The position numbers and the translations under genes were made by a program. Shown piece after piece: positions 43,299 to 52,248 of a stretch of DNA of 64,000 nucleotides. The notes under the pieces are model-generated. The model did not search any database. It saw nothing but the letters and a program-made list of their open reading frames with translations, and was not told where the DNA came from. Position 1 is the first letter of the stretch. Every line of letters begins with the position of its first letter. This DNA is from Psychrobacillus sp044762655 (lineage in GTDB: Bacteria; Bacillota; Bacilli; Bacillales_A; Planococcaceae), in assembly GCF_044762655.1 (NCBI RefSeq), contig NZ_JBIWER010000004.1:238939-302938 (forward strand). The letters are read 5' to 3'.

Positions 43299-45157
43299 AA
43301 GTGCTCACCCCATATTTCAACAGTTTCTAACATCAATTCTATTTTCTTGTCCATTGTTTTTTTAAACCCAGCCATTCTCCTTACTTTCCATTTCCTTATC
43401 ACTTCTCCATTTTCTCTAATTTTATTACAACTCCAAAATAACCTTCTAACTTGGAAATCAATTCTGGACTCTATATTATCTATCAAGTACTCTCGTGTTT
43501 TAGGTAACTTTTCTAAATGTTTCTCTATAAAAGAAGGATTACTTATATGCTTACCGACATTAGTTTTGTTAACAAAAATGGGCTTTTCCAACCTATAAAG
43601 AGTTTCAACTACTTTAATAACTTGATTTAATGTCGCTAAATCCCTAGACTCCCAATCAATTCTACTACTTGGATTTATTTCGACTTTATTTTTCGGTTTA
43701 TTCATTTTAAGAAACTCTATATTATTTCTATAATGCCATGTATAGAGTGCTGGATTTAATCTTCTAATCGAGGTAATCGTTAACAACGGATTCTCACAAA
43801 TCAGTTCTATCCATTCTTTTTCTTTTAATGCCTTTATACAAGCAGGCTCCTTAATACTAACGTTATTATCTTTATCATTGGGCTTTAGTTTTACGTATTT
43901 TTTTACAGTTGCAATATCACATTTCAAATGCTTAGCAACTTCCTTATAACTTAGTCCTTCTATATTAATTAATCTATTTAATTCTTGAATCCAAACTACC
44001 CCAAAATCCTTTATTCTCCCAACCTTAAAATCATCATTTTTATTTATATCTGGGCCTCTCCTTGAGTAAGTAAATCCACACTCACATTTAAACGTACCAA
44101 CAGGTTTTCCGGTATCTGTACAACTTGTTATTATTACTCCTTTAACAACCTTTTCTTCATAGTGATTTGCTGCTGGATTTAGACAATAATAAGGTGCTTC
44201 TCCAAATGGGTAATATTTTTTTCCGACTAAGTCTTTTAATTCTTCTACCGCCACTCCGAAAAAATTTAATAGTAGTATGTGCCGAATAGGGTGGAAAGCC
44301 TTTCTATGCTTCCTTGTAATTGCTTTTAACCAACAAGAAGGGTTATTTAGGTCAACGGTGGAATCAAGAAGTTCCAATAACTCTACTCCATAAAACTTTA
44401 TTAACTGTTCTGCAAGTTTCTGCTGATCAATTTTCCCGAAATAAGTTGCATAACCATTAATCTGCAGTAAGTATTTATAAATACCTTCAATATCTAAAGA
44501 AAGATTTAAAAAAGTAAGTTCAAGTAATTTATTATTTTCTCTTGTAATCATCTTTAAATGTTGCTCAGTTTTCGAATTAAATGACGGTTTTAACTTTTGC
44601 GTTATTTCAATATTTGAGTTGGCCGATACATACTGATGCTTATGTTTATTTCGTGCCTTGATTAGAGAATCAACTAATAACTCATCATGTTTAATACAAT
44701 AAAAAGATTTAGGTAATTGATGAGATACATGCCAATATGATTCCCCATAATTATTAATATTTTCCTGACTACAAGTATGACAGAAGCGAATATGTTTCCA
44801 TTCATTTATAGTTGATGCGTTAATCCCCAATAAAAGATGACTTGAACCAGGCTTTCCACCAAATTTCATATTATTAAATATTTTTTCTCGCAGCGTCTCT
44901 GATTGAAAAAAAGTGTAGTATTTAAAAAGAGTATGGTTTTGTATTAATGATTCAACTTCTGGTATATTAAAATGCATTAATGCTTCAGACAATTTATTTA
45001 TATTTGATGGTATGTCTAAAACAGCTACGATGTTAGTTGAGTTAAAAATTTCATTTAAAGTTCGTTTTGGACTAATATTTCCTGTGTGCTCATGATATCG
45101 TGCGAGCCAGCTATATAAAAGTTCATCTTCATAAAGAGAAGGGAAATAACCAATCAA
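43295..45157 (-). CDS. tnsD: TnsD: attTn7 target-selecting TniQ protein
   Basis: A 620-aa TniQ-family protein with N-terminal MIGYFPSLYEDELLYSWLAR, zinc ligands C126, C129, C154 and H157 (CHTC...YWHVSHQLPKSFYCIKH), a second Cys-rich cluster (GTFKCECGFTYSRRGPD) and a C-terminal DNA-binding half with IEGLSYKEVAKHLKCDIATVKKYV. Size matches TnsD, which binds the glmS 3' end and calls TnsC. The insertion exactly at glmS shows that it has worked. The start is TTG 45157 after AGGGGG. Confidence 0.92.
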   Translation of the reverse strand: MIGYFPSLYEDELLYSWLARYHEHTGNISPKRTLNEIFNSTNIVAVLDIPSNINKLSEALMHFNIPEVESLIQNHTLFKYYTFFQSETLREKIFNNMKFGGKPGSSHLLLGINASTINEWKHIRFCHTCSQENINNYGESYWHVSHQLPKSFYCIKHDELLVDSLIKARNKHKHQYVSANSNIEITQKLKPSFNSKTEQHLKMITRENNKLLELTFLNLSLDIEGIYKYLLQINGYATYFGKIDQQKLAEQLIKFYGVELLELLDSTVDLNNPSCWLKAITRKHRKAFHPIRHILLLNFFGVAVEELKDLVGKKYYPFGEAPYYCLNPAANHYEEKVVKGVIITSCTDTGKPVGTFKCECGFTYSRRGPDINKNDDFKVGRIKDFGVVWIQELNRLINIEGLSYKEVAKHLKCDIATVKKYVKLKPNDKDNNVSIKEPACIKALKEKEWIELICENPLLTITSIRRLNPALYTWHYRNNIEFLKMNKPKNKVEINPSSRIDWESRDLATLNQVIKVVETLYRLEKPIFVNKTNVGKHISNPSFIEKHLEKLPKTREYLIDNIESRIDFQVRRLFWSCNKIRENGEVIRKWKVRRMAGFKKTMDKKIELMLETVEIWGEHL

Positions 45158-45170
45158 TCAAAAATACCCC

Positions 45171-46748
45171 CTAGATTACAAATTCATCTATCGGCGATTT
45201 AATATAACCTGCTTCTTTTAAAACATCATAATTTGATACCTTATTTTTTTTTGCTTTTTCAAATAACTTTAATAAAACAAAATCTGTATTCGTTTTATTA
45301 TTTTGTTTTGGTTCCTTTTTCTTTTGGATTTCATCTGAATATTTAAGAGCAAGTACCATTAATTCCGTCATAGAATCAGTTGGGCTATTTTTAACAGCTC
45401 TAATAGAAGATTTTTCTGCTATTTCGACATTTATCCCAAGTGCAATTAGACCTGTAATTAATTTTTCCAAATTGTTATTAACTTTTTCATTTCTCTTCTG
45501 TGATTGAAGTTCCTTTTTCTTTTGAATAGTTGCTCTTAAATTCACTTTTGGCTCATGTAATACTAAGTATTCTTTAATGTCCAACGGCATAATATCAGCA
45601 TACTTTTCTAATTCAGATAAGTGTCCATTTTTTAATGCTTTTAGCATTGGCTGGACAAGCTTTAAATCATCTTTTGCTACTTGCCTGATAGTATTTGTTG
45701 TTATTGTTTCTTTTCCAGTCTCAATCGCACGTCCTTGAGCTAATGCAAATAGCTTAATTGCTATATCCACGATACCTTGACTTTCGTCATATAGCGTCTG
45801 ATTCAGCTCTTCCGTTAACTCAACCTTATTTCTTAACCATTGATATCCCCACAAACTTTCGATCAATAAATCCCAATCACCATCTTTTTTCATCTGCTGC
45901 CAAACCATATCCCCTTGACCACTACCGCGACGTGCTTGCCTAAAATCTTGCTGTAATATAACTTTTGCACGCATAGTACCGATCATCACTACTGAGACTC
46001 CTAATTCATTTACTACTGTCACAAAGTAATTCATCATCTTTTCCGAATCATTGTTTTTAGTAGCTAAGAGATGTTGAATTTCATCAATAACTATTACTCC
46101 AATACAATGTAACTTTGCAACTTGTCCCATCCTAGTTACCATCGAGCTAATTGAATTACGAGAATTACCGAATTTATCAAAATAATTTGTTCCTAATAGT
46201 TGGTCCATTTTTAAGAAGAAGTCCATACACAATGATTTTAATGAACCATCATGCGGACAATTCAATTTTAACCATACAACTTGCATTAAATTTAATGGAT
46301 GCTTATGCAATATAACTTGAGGATAAAGGGATAGTATTCTTTCAATTGCTGTTGTTTTCCCTATTCCAGAAAAGCCCATAAGAGTCATACTTGAAGCTGT
46401 TGATCGGATATCACTTAGCCCATGTAACGCTTTAGTATATTCAGGAGTAAGTGGATTTCTACTAACATAGCCCATTCTTAATAATCTAGAAAATCGTTGT
46501 TCTAAATCTAAATGTTGCATAACTGGTTGAAAGAATTTATTTATCCTGGGTATAGCATGATAGCGTACATGAGTAGGTAAGTAAATTTCACTTTCATCAA
46601 AGGGAGGTAAATAACTGAGCGCTTCATAAGCTTCTTCTGGTGAGAGAATTGGGGGAAGGGCTTCGATCAAAGGATTACCTTGAAAATCAATAACTTCTTG
46701 TTCTTTATAATCTGCTTCCAAAATATTATCAGAAAATAAATTATTCAT
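45171..46748 (-). CDS. tnsC: TnsC: AAA+ transposition regulator
   Basis: A 525-aa ATPase with Walker A GFSGIGKTT (125-133) and Walker B IVIDEIQHLL (D221, E222). TnsC passes the target signal from TnsD to the TnsAB transposase. Its ATG sits in the end of tnsB (8-nt overlap) behind GGAGG. The C-terminal lysine-rich part (about residues 400-525) probably contacts TnsA/TnsB. Confidence 0.94.
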   Translation of the reverse strand: MNNLFSDNILEADYKEQEVIDFQGNPLIEALPPILSPEEAYEALSYLPPFDESEIYLPTHVRYHAIPRINKFFQPVMQHLDLEQRFSRLLRMGYVSRNPLTPEYTKALHGLSDIRSTASSMTLMGFSGIGKTTAIERILSLYPQVILHKHPLNLMQVVWLKLNCPHDGSLKSLCMDFFLKMDQLLGTNYFDKFGNSRNSISSMVTRMGQVAKLHCIGVIVIDEIQHLLATKNNDSEKMMNYFVTVVNELGVSVVMIGTMRAKVILQQDFRQARRGSGQGDMVWQQMKKDGDWDLLIESLWGYQWLRNKVELTEELNQTLYDESQGIVDIAIKLFALAQGRAIETGKETITTNTIRQVAKDDLKLVQPMLKALKNGHLSELEKYADIMPLDIKEYLVLHEPKVNLRATIQKKKELQSQKRNEKVNNNLEKLITGLIALGINVEIAEKSSIRAVKNSPTDSMTELMVLALKYSDEIQKKKEPKQNNKTNTDFVLLKLFEKAKKNKVSNYDVLKEAGYIKSPIDEFVI

Positions 46749-48879
46749 TATGTTCCTCCATTCTACGTTTCAGAAAGTCCCGTACGCTGGTCCTTTTAAA
46801 ATCATCTTTTTCATTTCTACCTTTAAATGGAACGATTTTATCATCTATTGAATCATTATCTAATAGTGGGAGAGACTCATTTTCATATTGATATCTCTTT
46901 TCTAATTGACGGTTTTCTGTTATAGATCCCACTCTTTCCATTTTGCTTAATGTTGTATCTTTTTCTTGTTTATACTCTTTTGAAGCAGTATTAATTATTT
47001 CTTGAGCCTCTGATAAATAATCAATGTCTTTTTGAATCTGCGAATGATTATGCTTCTTTGCAGTCCTTCTTTCTTCTTCTCTCAAATAATTGATATCATC
47101 TAAACTTAATCCAGAAAACCGTGTAGAATTGCCTATCATATAGCATATCTCTTTCTGGTTCTTATCCTCATCTATAAAATATACGTGATCCATGTTTCTT
47201 CTATCATAGGCTAAATAGATTTTCCATGAACCATTCATTCTTGCGTTTTCAAACCATGACTCTTCTATTGCCTTTTTACATTTATAAGTAATTCCTTTAA
47301 AATGGATTCCTGTATAATTAACAGTTGCTGTGTCTCTAGGTAGTAACTGAAGCATTACATCTTCTTCTGAATGATATTTTAATTTACCAGTACGATTTTG
47401 AATTCCCCAATTCCATAATTCTGAAGGTATAGGCAGTACATTATCTTTTACTAAATCACGGTCTCTCACATATGAACTCATATAGTGTTTTGTATTATAA
47501 TTTAAGATTTGTTTAATCATTAATTGGTTAAACTCTCTCAATGTTAAAGTTGCATCTAAGCGATAATCCCTAGTACCACGTTCTTGAAAATCAATATCTA
47601 TATATCCCGGTAAGAGGGGTTTTACTTTTGTTTGAATGGTTCTAAACTTTCTTTCTACTATCCCTTTCCAATCGGCTCTGTAAGAAGCTGTATTTTCTAC
47701 ATGTAAATTAAATGCATTTACTAGTCTATCTACGTTATAACCTTCAAATTCTCCCTTATCTGCTAATAATATTTCAGGCAAATGGTTACAGGGCCACTTC
47801 TCTTCCTTGATTTCTATACCATACTCAGCACAATATTCTTTCTTGTTAGAAACAACATTTTTTATAGCCATTGATGCGCCAACCCAGGAGGGGCCTTCTA
47901 AACCGATATACATTCCCACGACCATTCTGCTAAAAACGTCGATAACAACGTAAATAACCGGTCGGCCTATTATCCAATTCCTATTTATTTCAGAAACTAA
48001 ATATACGTCACCAACAGTTGCGTCAATCTGATATCGCGATCCCGGTCCAAACACTTCCGATAGAGATGTACCCAGTACAGCACGATGATCTTTATTAAAT
48101 CTTTTTTCCCCATTTCTTGCTTTCAAAATTTCAGGTGCATCATATTCTTTATGAAACCAATATTTAAATTGATCAATTGTCGGAATTTTGTTCTCATCTT
48201 TTAAAATCATCTTTTCTATTCCGTCTTCATAATATATATTCTCAACATAAAAATCTCTTAACATAAATTTATATGCAATGGTTAAACTATTTTGTTTAGA
48301 ATTTAAATAGTATTTTTCTATTGCTTTTCTAAATATTTTTTTTGTTGTTTCATCAACATTAATACCAATTGTCCCGTATTTCCTTGGCCGACCACGCTTT
48401 TTTTCTCCAGCATTTCGCTCTTTACCTCTAGCACCTGAATTAATATAGTTCGGAAGCAACGCATCTATTTTCTTTCCTTTTGACCAATACTTATATAAAT
48501 ACTTTCTTACTGTTTTATAGTTAACTGAATGTTGTTCGCAAACACTTTTTATTAATCCACTCCTATACTTTTTATCAAATACTTGCGGTTCTTGGTTAAC
48601 TATATCTTTAATAATTAACCAAGCATTATCCCTAATTTCAATATGTTTTTGCTCATAGTCACTTGAAATAAAAGAAGTAATATTTACTTCTTTTTCTTTA
48701 AACCATTCATTTACAATAATAGCTTCTCGAAGTTCTGAAATACTTTTTTTAATTGGAACCGCATTTTCTTTATCTAGTTGAATCATGTATAGTATCATTT
48801 GGTGAGGATCGATCCATAATATCCTATATCTTTCCTCTGTAATTCTTTCTTTAAGAATCTCATTTAAATAAAAGTTCAC
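46741..48879 (-). CDS. tnsB: TnsB: DDE transposase
   Basis: A 712-aa transposase of the Tn7/Mu/retroviral integrase class. Catalytic residues are D286 (YQIDATVGD), D374 (EILLADKGEF) and E409 (WKGIVERKF), with the canonical 35-residue D-E spacing. N-terminal HTH segments (SVCEQHSVNYKTVRKYLYKYW) bind the end repeats. It cuts and joins the 3' ends. It is followed directly by tnsC. Confidence 0.95.
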   Translation of the reverse strand: MNFYLNEILKERITEERYRILWIDPHQMILYMIQLDKENAVPIKKSISELREAIIVNEWFKEKEVNITSFISSDYEQKHIEIRDNAWLIIKDIVNQEPQVFDKKYRSGLIKSVCEQHSVNYKTVRKYLYKYWSKGKKIDALLPNYINSGARGKERNAGEKKRGRPRKYGTIGINVDETTKKIFRKAIEKYYLNSKQNSLTIAYKFMLRDFYVENIYYEDGIEKMILKDENKIPTIDQFKYWFHKEYDAPEILKARNGEKRFNKDHRAVLGTSLSEVFGPGSRYQIDATVGDVYLVSEINRNWIIGRPVIYVVIDVFSRMVVGMYIGLEGPSWVGASMAIKNVVSNKKEYCAEYGIEIKEEKWPCNHLPEILLADKGEFEGYNVDRLVNAFNLHVENTASYRADWKGIVERKFRTIQTKVKPLLPGYIDIDFQERGTRDYRLDATLTLREFNQLMIKQILNYNTKHYMSSYVRDRDLVKDNVLPIPSELWNWGIQNRTGKLKYHSEEDVMLQLLPRDTATVNYTGIHFKGITYKCKKAIEESWFENARMNGSWKIYLAYDRRNMDHVYFIDEDKNQKEICYMIGNSTRFSGLSLDDINYLREEERRTAKKHNHSQIQKDIDYLSEAQEIINTASKEYKQEKDTTLSKMERVGSITENRQLEKRYQYENESLPLLDNDSIDDKIVPFKGRNEKDDFKRTSVRDFLKRRMEEHNE

Positions 48880-48883
48880 TAAG

Positions 48884-49696
48884 CTAACCTAACCTCTCTT
48901 TTGAGTTAATATATTTTCTATTTATTTGAATGTTATTAACGTCTTCACTTAAAACAATGTCTTTGTTCATGTCTACAAGTAACGTTTTACGAGCTAATAA
49001 ATGTCTATAGATTGAAATTCCAGTTCCATGCTCATAATTATATTTTTTCTCAAAGTCTTTTAGATTTTTAAGTAATTCACCACTAAAATAATTCCATTCA
49101 CCCAAAAAAGTATCGATGTTAAGTTCATCATCTAATAAATAGGAATTTCTAAGATATTTTAAATTTTTAACTATAGCGGTAGGCATTTCTTCCTCCGTAA
49201 CGATGCCCCAGCTAACTCCTTGATTCTCCCAATAAATTCTTTCAATTTCAAACTTCTTTATTATATTTTCTTCATTTAATTTAGTTGAAGGTTTTATTGT
49301 TCTAGCCTTATAGACTAAATGATTGTCTTCTCTAAAAGTAAGTAAAAAATCAGTTGTCATAACGATAGGAGTACCTGTTTTAGGATCTGTGGGATGTTTA
49401 ATTCCTAATTCCTCTGAAATCTTCAAAGTAACCATTCTGTCAAGAGGGTATTGTTCACGAATATCTATGACATCAGAAACCCAATCTACCATGCAAAGAT
49501 AATTAAATTCTAAATCAGAAAAGAATTGATGCTCTCTATTAGTTTTCCACCCCATAAATCTATGGTTACGACCCTCTGATGGTACATCTTGGGTTGTTAG
49601 CCATGGCTTATAATTAGTTAATTCACCTTGACCTCTTTTTTCTTTTTGATACTTTGCAATTTTTGTTTCTGTCCATCCAGTTTCTCTTTTACTCAT
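48884..49696 (-). CDS. tnsA: TnsA: endonuclease for 5'-strand cleavage
   Basis: A 270-aa protein of the TnsA restriction-enzyme-like fold. E63 (SDLEFNYL), D116 (MTTDFLL) and K135 (RTIKPS) correspond to the E63/D114/K132 active site of Tn7 TnsA, so cut-and-paste transposition is expected. The C-terminal half is helical and contacts TnsC in Tn7. It is first in the tnsABCD operon, next to the right end. Confidence 0.94.
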   Translation of the reverse strand: MSKRETGWTETKIAKYQKEKRGQGELTNYKPWLTTQDVPSEGRNHRFMGWKTNREHQFFSDLEFNYLCMVDWVSDVIDIREQYPLDRMVTLKISEELGIKHPTDPKTGTPIVMTTDFLLTFREDNHLVYKARTIKPSTKLNEENIIKKFEIERIYWENQGVSWGIVTEEEMPTAIVKNLKYLRNSYLLDDELNIDTFLGEWNYFSGELLKNLKDFEKKYNYEHGTGISIYRHLLARKTLLVDMNKDIVLSEDVNNIQINRKYINSKERLG

Positions 49697-49844
49697 ATTT
49701 ATCCTTTACTCTCCTTTATAATAGTAGTGGGGAAGGGGAATGATTTTAAAATAAAAAAATATCTGTCCGCATTAAGCGAACAGATTCAAATTAAATATAT
49801 AGTAGACAATTTTATTTTTTTATATACATAACTTTTTATTATTT

Positions 49845-50004
49845 TTGTACAACTTTATTCTTTATATATATACAACACTTAACGTTTAATACTTTTTGTA
49901 GTACTTTATTTTCCAGCTAAGATATTTTGTACAACTTTGTTTTTTATAAACAATATTTTTTGTACAACTTTATTTTTTTTGCACAACTTTATTTTTTTTG
50001 CACA
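49845..50004. repeat. Transposon right end with five putative TnsB sites
   Basis: TTGTACAACTTTATTTT or close variants at 49845-49861, 49896-49912, 49927-49943, 49960-49976 and 49979-49995, closely packed as at the Tn7 right end. The tnsA promoter is probably within this region. Confidence 0.9.
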
Positions 50005-50009
50005 GTTAC
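50005..50009. repeat. Target site duplication, right copy
   Basis: GTTAC, identical to 33530-33534, lies between the transposon end and the glmS stop codon. Confidence 0.92.
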
Positions 50010-50029
50010 TTTATTTCAAACCCACAATA

Positions 50030-51832
50030 TTACTCCACAGTTACTGATTTTGCTAGATTTCTAGGTTTATCTACGTCGCAGTCTCTGTGTAATGCTGCGT
50101 AATAGCTAATTAGTTGTAATGGAATAACCGCAACTAGTGGAGCGAAAAGCTCGTTTACTTTTGGAAGTACGTAGCGATCTCCTTCTTCCTCATGGCCCTC
50201 CATTGCTATAATGCAAGGGTTAGCGCCACGTGCCACTACTTCTTTTACGTTACCGCGAATATTTAGGCTTACTGCTTGCTGAGTAGCTAATGCAATGATT
50301 GGTGTACCGTCTTCAATAAGAGCAATTGTACCGTGTTTTAGTTCTCCGCCAGCAAAGCCTTCAGCTTGGATATAAGAAATTTCCTTAAGTTTTAATGCAC
50401 CTTCTTGGCTTACGTAGAAATCTACGTTACGTCCGATGAAAAAGGCATTTCTAGTTGTTGCCAAAAACTCTGTTGCGATTTCTTCCATCTCTTCTTTAGA
50501 ATCTACAATTGTTTGAACCGCATTTGCTACAATTCCTAGTTCTTTCACAACATCAAAGTCTAACGTTTTTCCTTGAGATTGCGCATATACAGAAGCAGTT
50601 ACCATTAATACTGCAACCTGTGCAACATATGCTTTTGTAGAAGCAACGGCTATTTCTGGACCTGCGTGAAGTAAAAGTGTGTGATCTGCTTCACGGGAAA
50701 GAGTAGAACCCGGTACGTTCGTCATCGTAATTGTTGGATATCCCATTTCTTTAATCTTCACAAGAACCTGTCTGCTATCTGCGGTTTCTCCTGATTGTGT
50801 TAGGAACATAAAGATTGGTTTTTCTGAAAGTAGTGGCATATTGTAGCCAAATTCACTTGAAATATGCACTTCTACTGGGATACCTGCAATTTTTTCAAAG
50901 TATTCTTTACCGATTAGCCCACCATGGTAGCTTGTTCCAGCTGCAATGATGTACAGGCGGTCAGCATCTTGAAGTGCTGTTAAAATGGCAGGGTCAATTG
51001 TAAGCTCCCCTTGCTCATTTTGGTAAGCTTGAATAATTTTACGAATAACAGCTGGCTGCTCATCGATTTCTTTTAACATATAGTGAGGATATGTTCCTTT
51101 TTCAATATCGCTCATATCTAGCTCTGCTTTGTATGGAGCACGTTCAACTTTTGTGCCTTCCAATGTTTGAATTTCAACAGAATCTTTGCGTACGATTACG
51201 ATTTCTTGGTCATGAAGCTCAACATATTGCTCTGTTACTTGAAGCATCGCCATTGCATCAGAAGCTACAACGTTGAATCCTTCTCCAACACCTACTAGTA
51301 ATGGTGATTTGTTTTTCGCCACATAAATAGTATCTTCGTCTTCATTGTCAAGTAAAGCAAGAGCATATGATCCATGTATTAAATGCAATGTTTTACGAAG
51401 TGCATCAATTGTAGATAATCCGTCATTAGAAAAACGCTCAATAAGCTGCACAATTACTTCTGTATCTGTTTCAGAAGCCATTTGCACGTCTGATAAATAT
51501 GCTTTTTTCATCAAATGGTAGTTTTCAATTACTCCGTTATGCACTAATGTGAAACGTTTTGTTGTACTTTGATGAGGATGTGCATTTTCATGGTTTGGTA
51601 CGCCGTGAGTTGCCCAACGAGTATGACCAATTCCAACACTTGCTCCTACTTCTGTATCTACTACGTCGCGTAAATCTGCAATACGTCCTTTTTCTTTAAA
51701 TACCATTACCCCATCTTCGTTTAATACAGCAATACCTGCTGAATCATAGCCGCGGTATTCTAATTTCTCTAACCCTTTTAATAAAATTTCCTTTGCATCT
51801 ATTTCTCCAATATATCCTACAATTCCACACAT
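50030..51832 (-). CDS. glmS: GlmS: glutamine--fructose-6-phosphate aminotransferase
   Basis: A 600-aa enzyme that makes glucosamine-6-phosphate for peptidoglycan. MCGIVGYIGEIDAKE has the Cys nucleophile after Met1, GHTRWATHGVPN belongs to the glutaminase site and two SIS domains follow (FMFLTQSGETADS, AGGELKHGTIALI). It ends LAKSVTVE, the segment read by TnsD. GGAGGAATT precedes the ATG, and a self-cleaving ribozyme lies in its leader. The natural terminator is now 16.5 kb away. Confidence 0.97.
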   Translation of the reverse strand: MCGIVGYIGEIDAKEILLKGLEKLEYRGYDSAGIAVLNEDGVMVFKEKGRIADLRDVVDTEVGASVGIGHTRWATHGVPNHENAHPHQSTTKRFTLVHNGVIENYHLMKKAYLSDVQMASETDTEVIVQLIERFSNDGLSTIDALRKTLHLIHGSYALALLDNEDEDTIYVAKNKSPLLVGVGEGFNVVASDAMAMLQVTEQYVELHDQEIVIVRKDSVEIQTLEGTKVERAPYKAELDMSDIEKGTYPHYMLKEIDEQPAVIRKIIQAYQNEQGELTIDPAILTALQDADRLYIIAAGTSYHGGLIGKEYFEKIAGIPVEVHISSEFGYNMPLLSEKPIFMFLTQSGETADSRQVLVKIKEMGYPTITMTNVPGSTLSREADHTLLLHAGPEIAVASTKAYVAQVAVLMVTASVYAQSQGKTLDFDVVKELGIVANAVQTIVDSKEEMEEIATEFLATTRNAFFIGRNVDFYVSQEGALKLKEISYIQAEGFAGGELKHGTIALIEDGTPIIALATQQAVSLNIRGNVKEVVARGANPCIIAMEGHEEEGDRYVLPKVNELFAPLVAVIPLQLISYYAALHRDCDVDKPRNLAKSVTVE

Positions 51833-51894
51833 AATCTAAATTCCTCCGTTTACATTCATGTCAAAATAAGCTCGCTACACATCATGTGTAGTAG

Positions 51895-52067
51895 CCAATT
51901 AAGCTAAGAATGCCTTCTTTTTCACCTGTAATCCGATCACTCGAAGGTTTTATGAAAAAGAATAACAACCGGGCAAATACGGTCGGGAGGCATCCGCCGA
52001 AATTTCGATAACCTCCACCTCGTCTGCTGAAGATGATTTTCCGTCCAATTTCTTCAGCTCTGGCGCT
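51895..52067 (-). ncRNA. glmS ribozyme (GlcN6P-activated self-cleaving riboswitch)
   Basis: On the minus strand AGCGCCAGA starts at 52067, followed by GACGAGGTGGAGGTTATCGA, TTTCGGCGGATGCCTCCCG and a pseudoknot/P4 part down to about 51895. These are the conserved glmS ribozyme elements. Cleavage is expected between A52067 and G52066. Glucosamine-6-phosphate as cofactor leads to decay of glmS mRNA, giving feedback control. Confidence 0.95.
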
Positions 52068-52206
52068 ATAATTGTTTTCTATGTTTTACGCGTTACCTGT
52101 CCTCCATTTCTACGCGGTTACTAATGCTAGATTTGCAACTTCTACATTATATATCTTCATAGTATGCTCGTCAATTTTAAGGGTGCAAAAGGGTTTAAAA
52201 AATAAA

Positions 52207-52232
52207 AGAACTATTACCAAAGTAATAGCTCT
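52207..52232 (-). terminator. Terminator after ggt
   Basis: CTATTAC-TTTG-GTAATAG hairpin followed by TTCTTTTATTTTTT on the minus strand. Confidence 0.75.
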
Positions 52233-52248
52233 CTCCTAACTTATTAGC

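Larger units (their letters stand above)
33535..50004. mobile_element. Tn7-like transposon inserted at attTn7 downstream of glmS
   Basis: The ends are exact: the left starts TGT and the right ends ACA, and over 26 bp both share TGT-N6 followed by an AAAATAAAGTTGTACAA box (one base differs in the right copy). GTTAC is duplicated on both sides. The insertion is 20 bp past the glmS stop codon, the TnsD-directed site of Tn7. tnsA is nearest glmS as in Tn7. Size is 16,470 bp. Cargo is anti-phage-like: hamA-hamB, abiF with hairpin repeats, and a two-gene module. No tnsE, no cas genes. Confidence 0.96.

Noticed and set aside
33535..50004. CRISPR-associated transposon (type I-B-like, because of two TniQ proteins)
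   Set aside because: There are no cas genes and no CRISPR array in the element, and the insertion is at the standard TnsD site.
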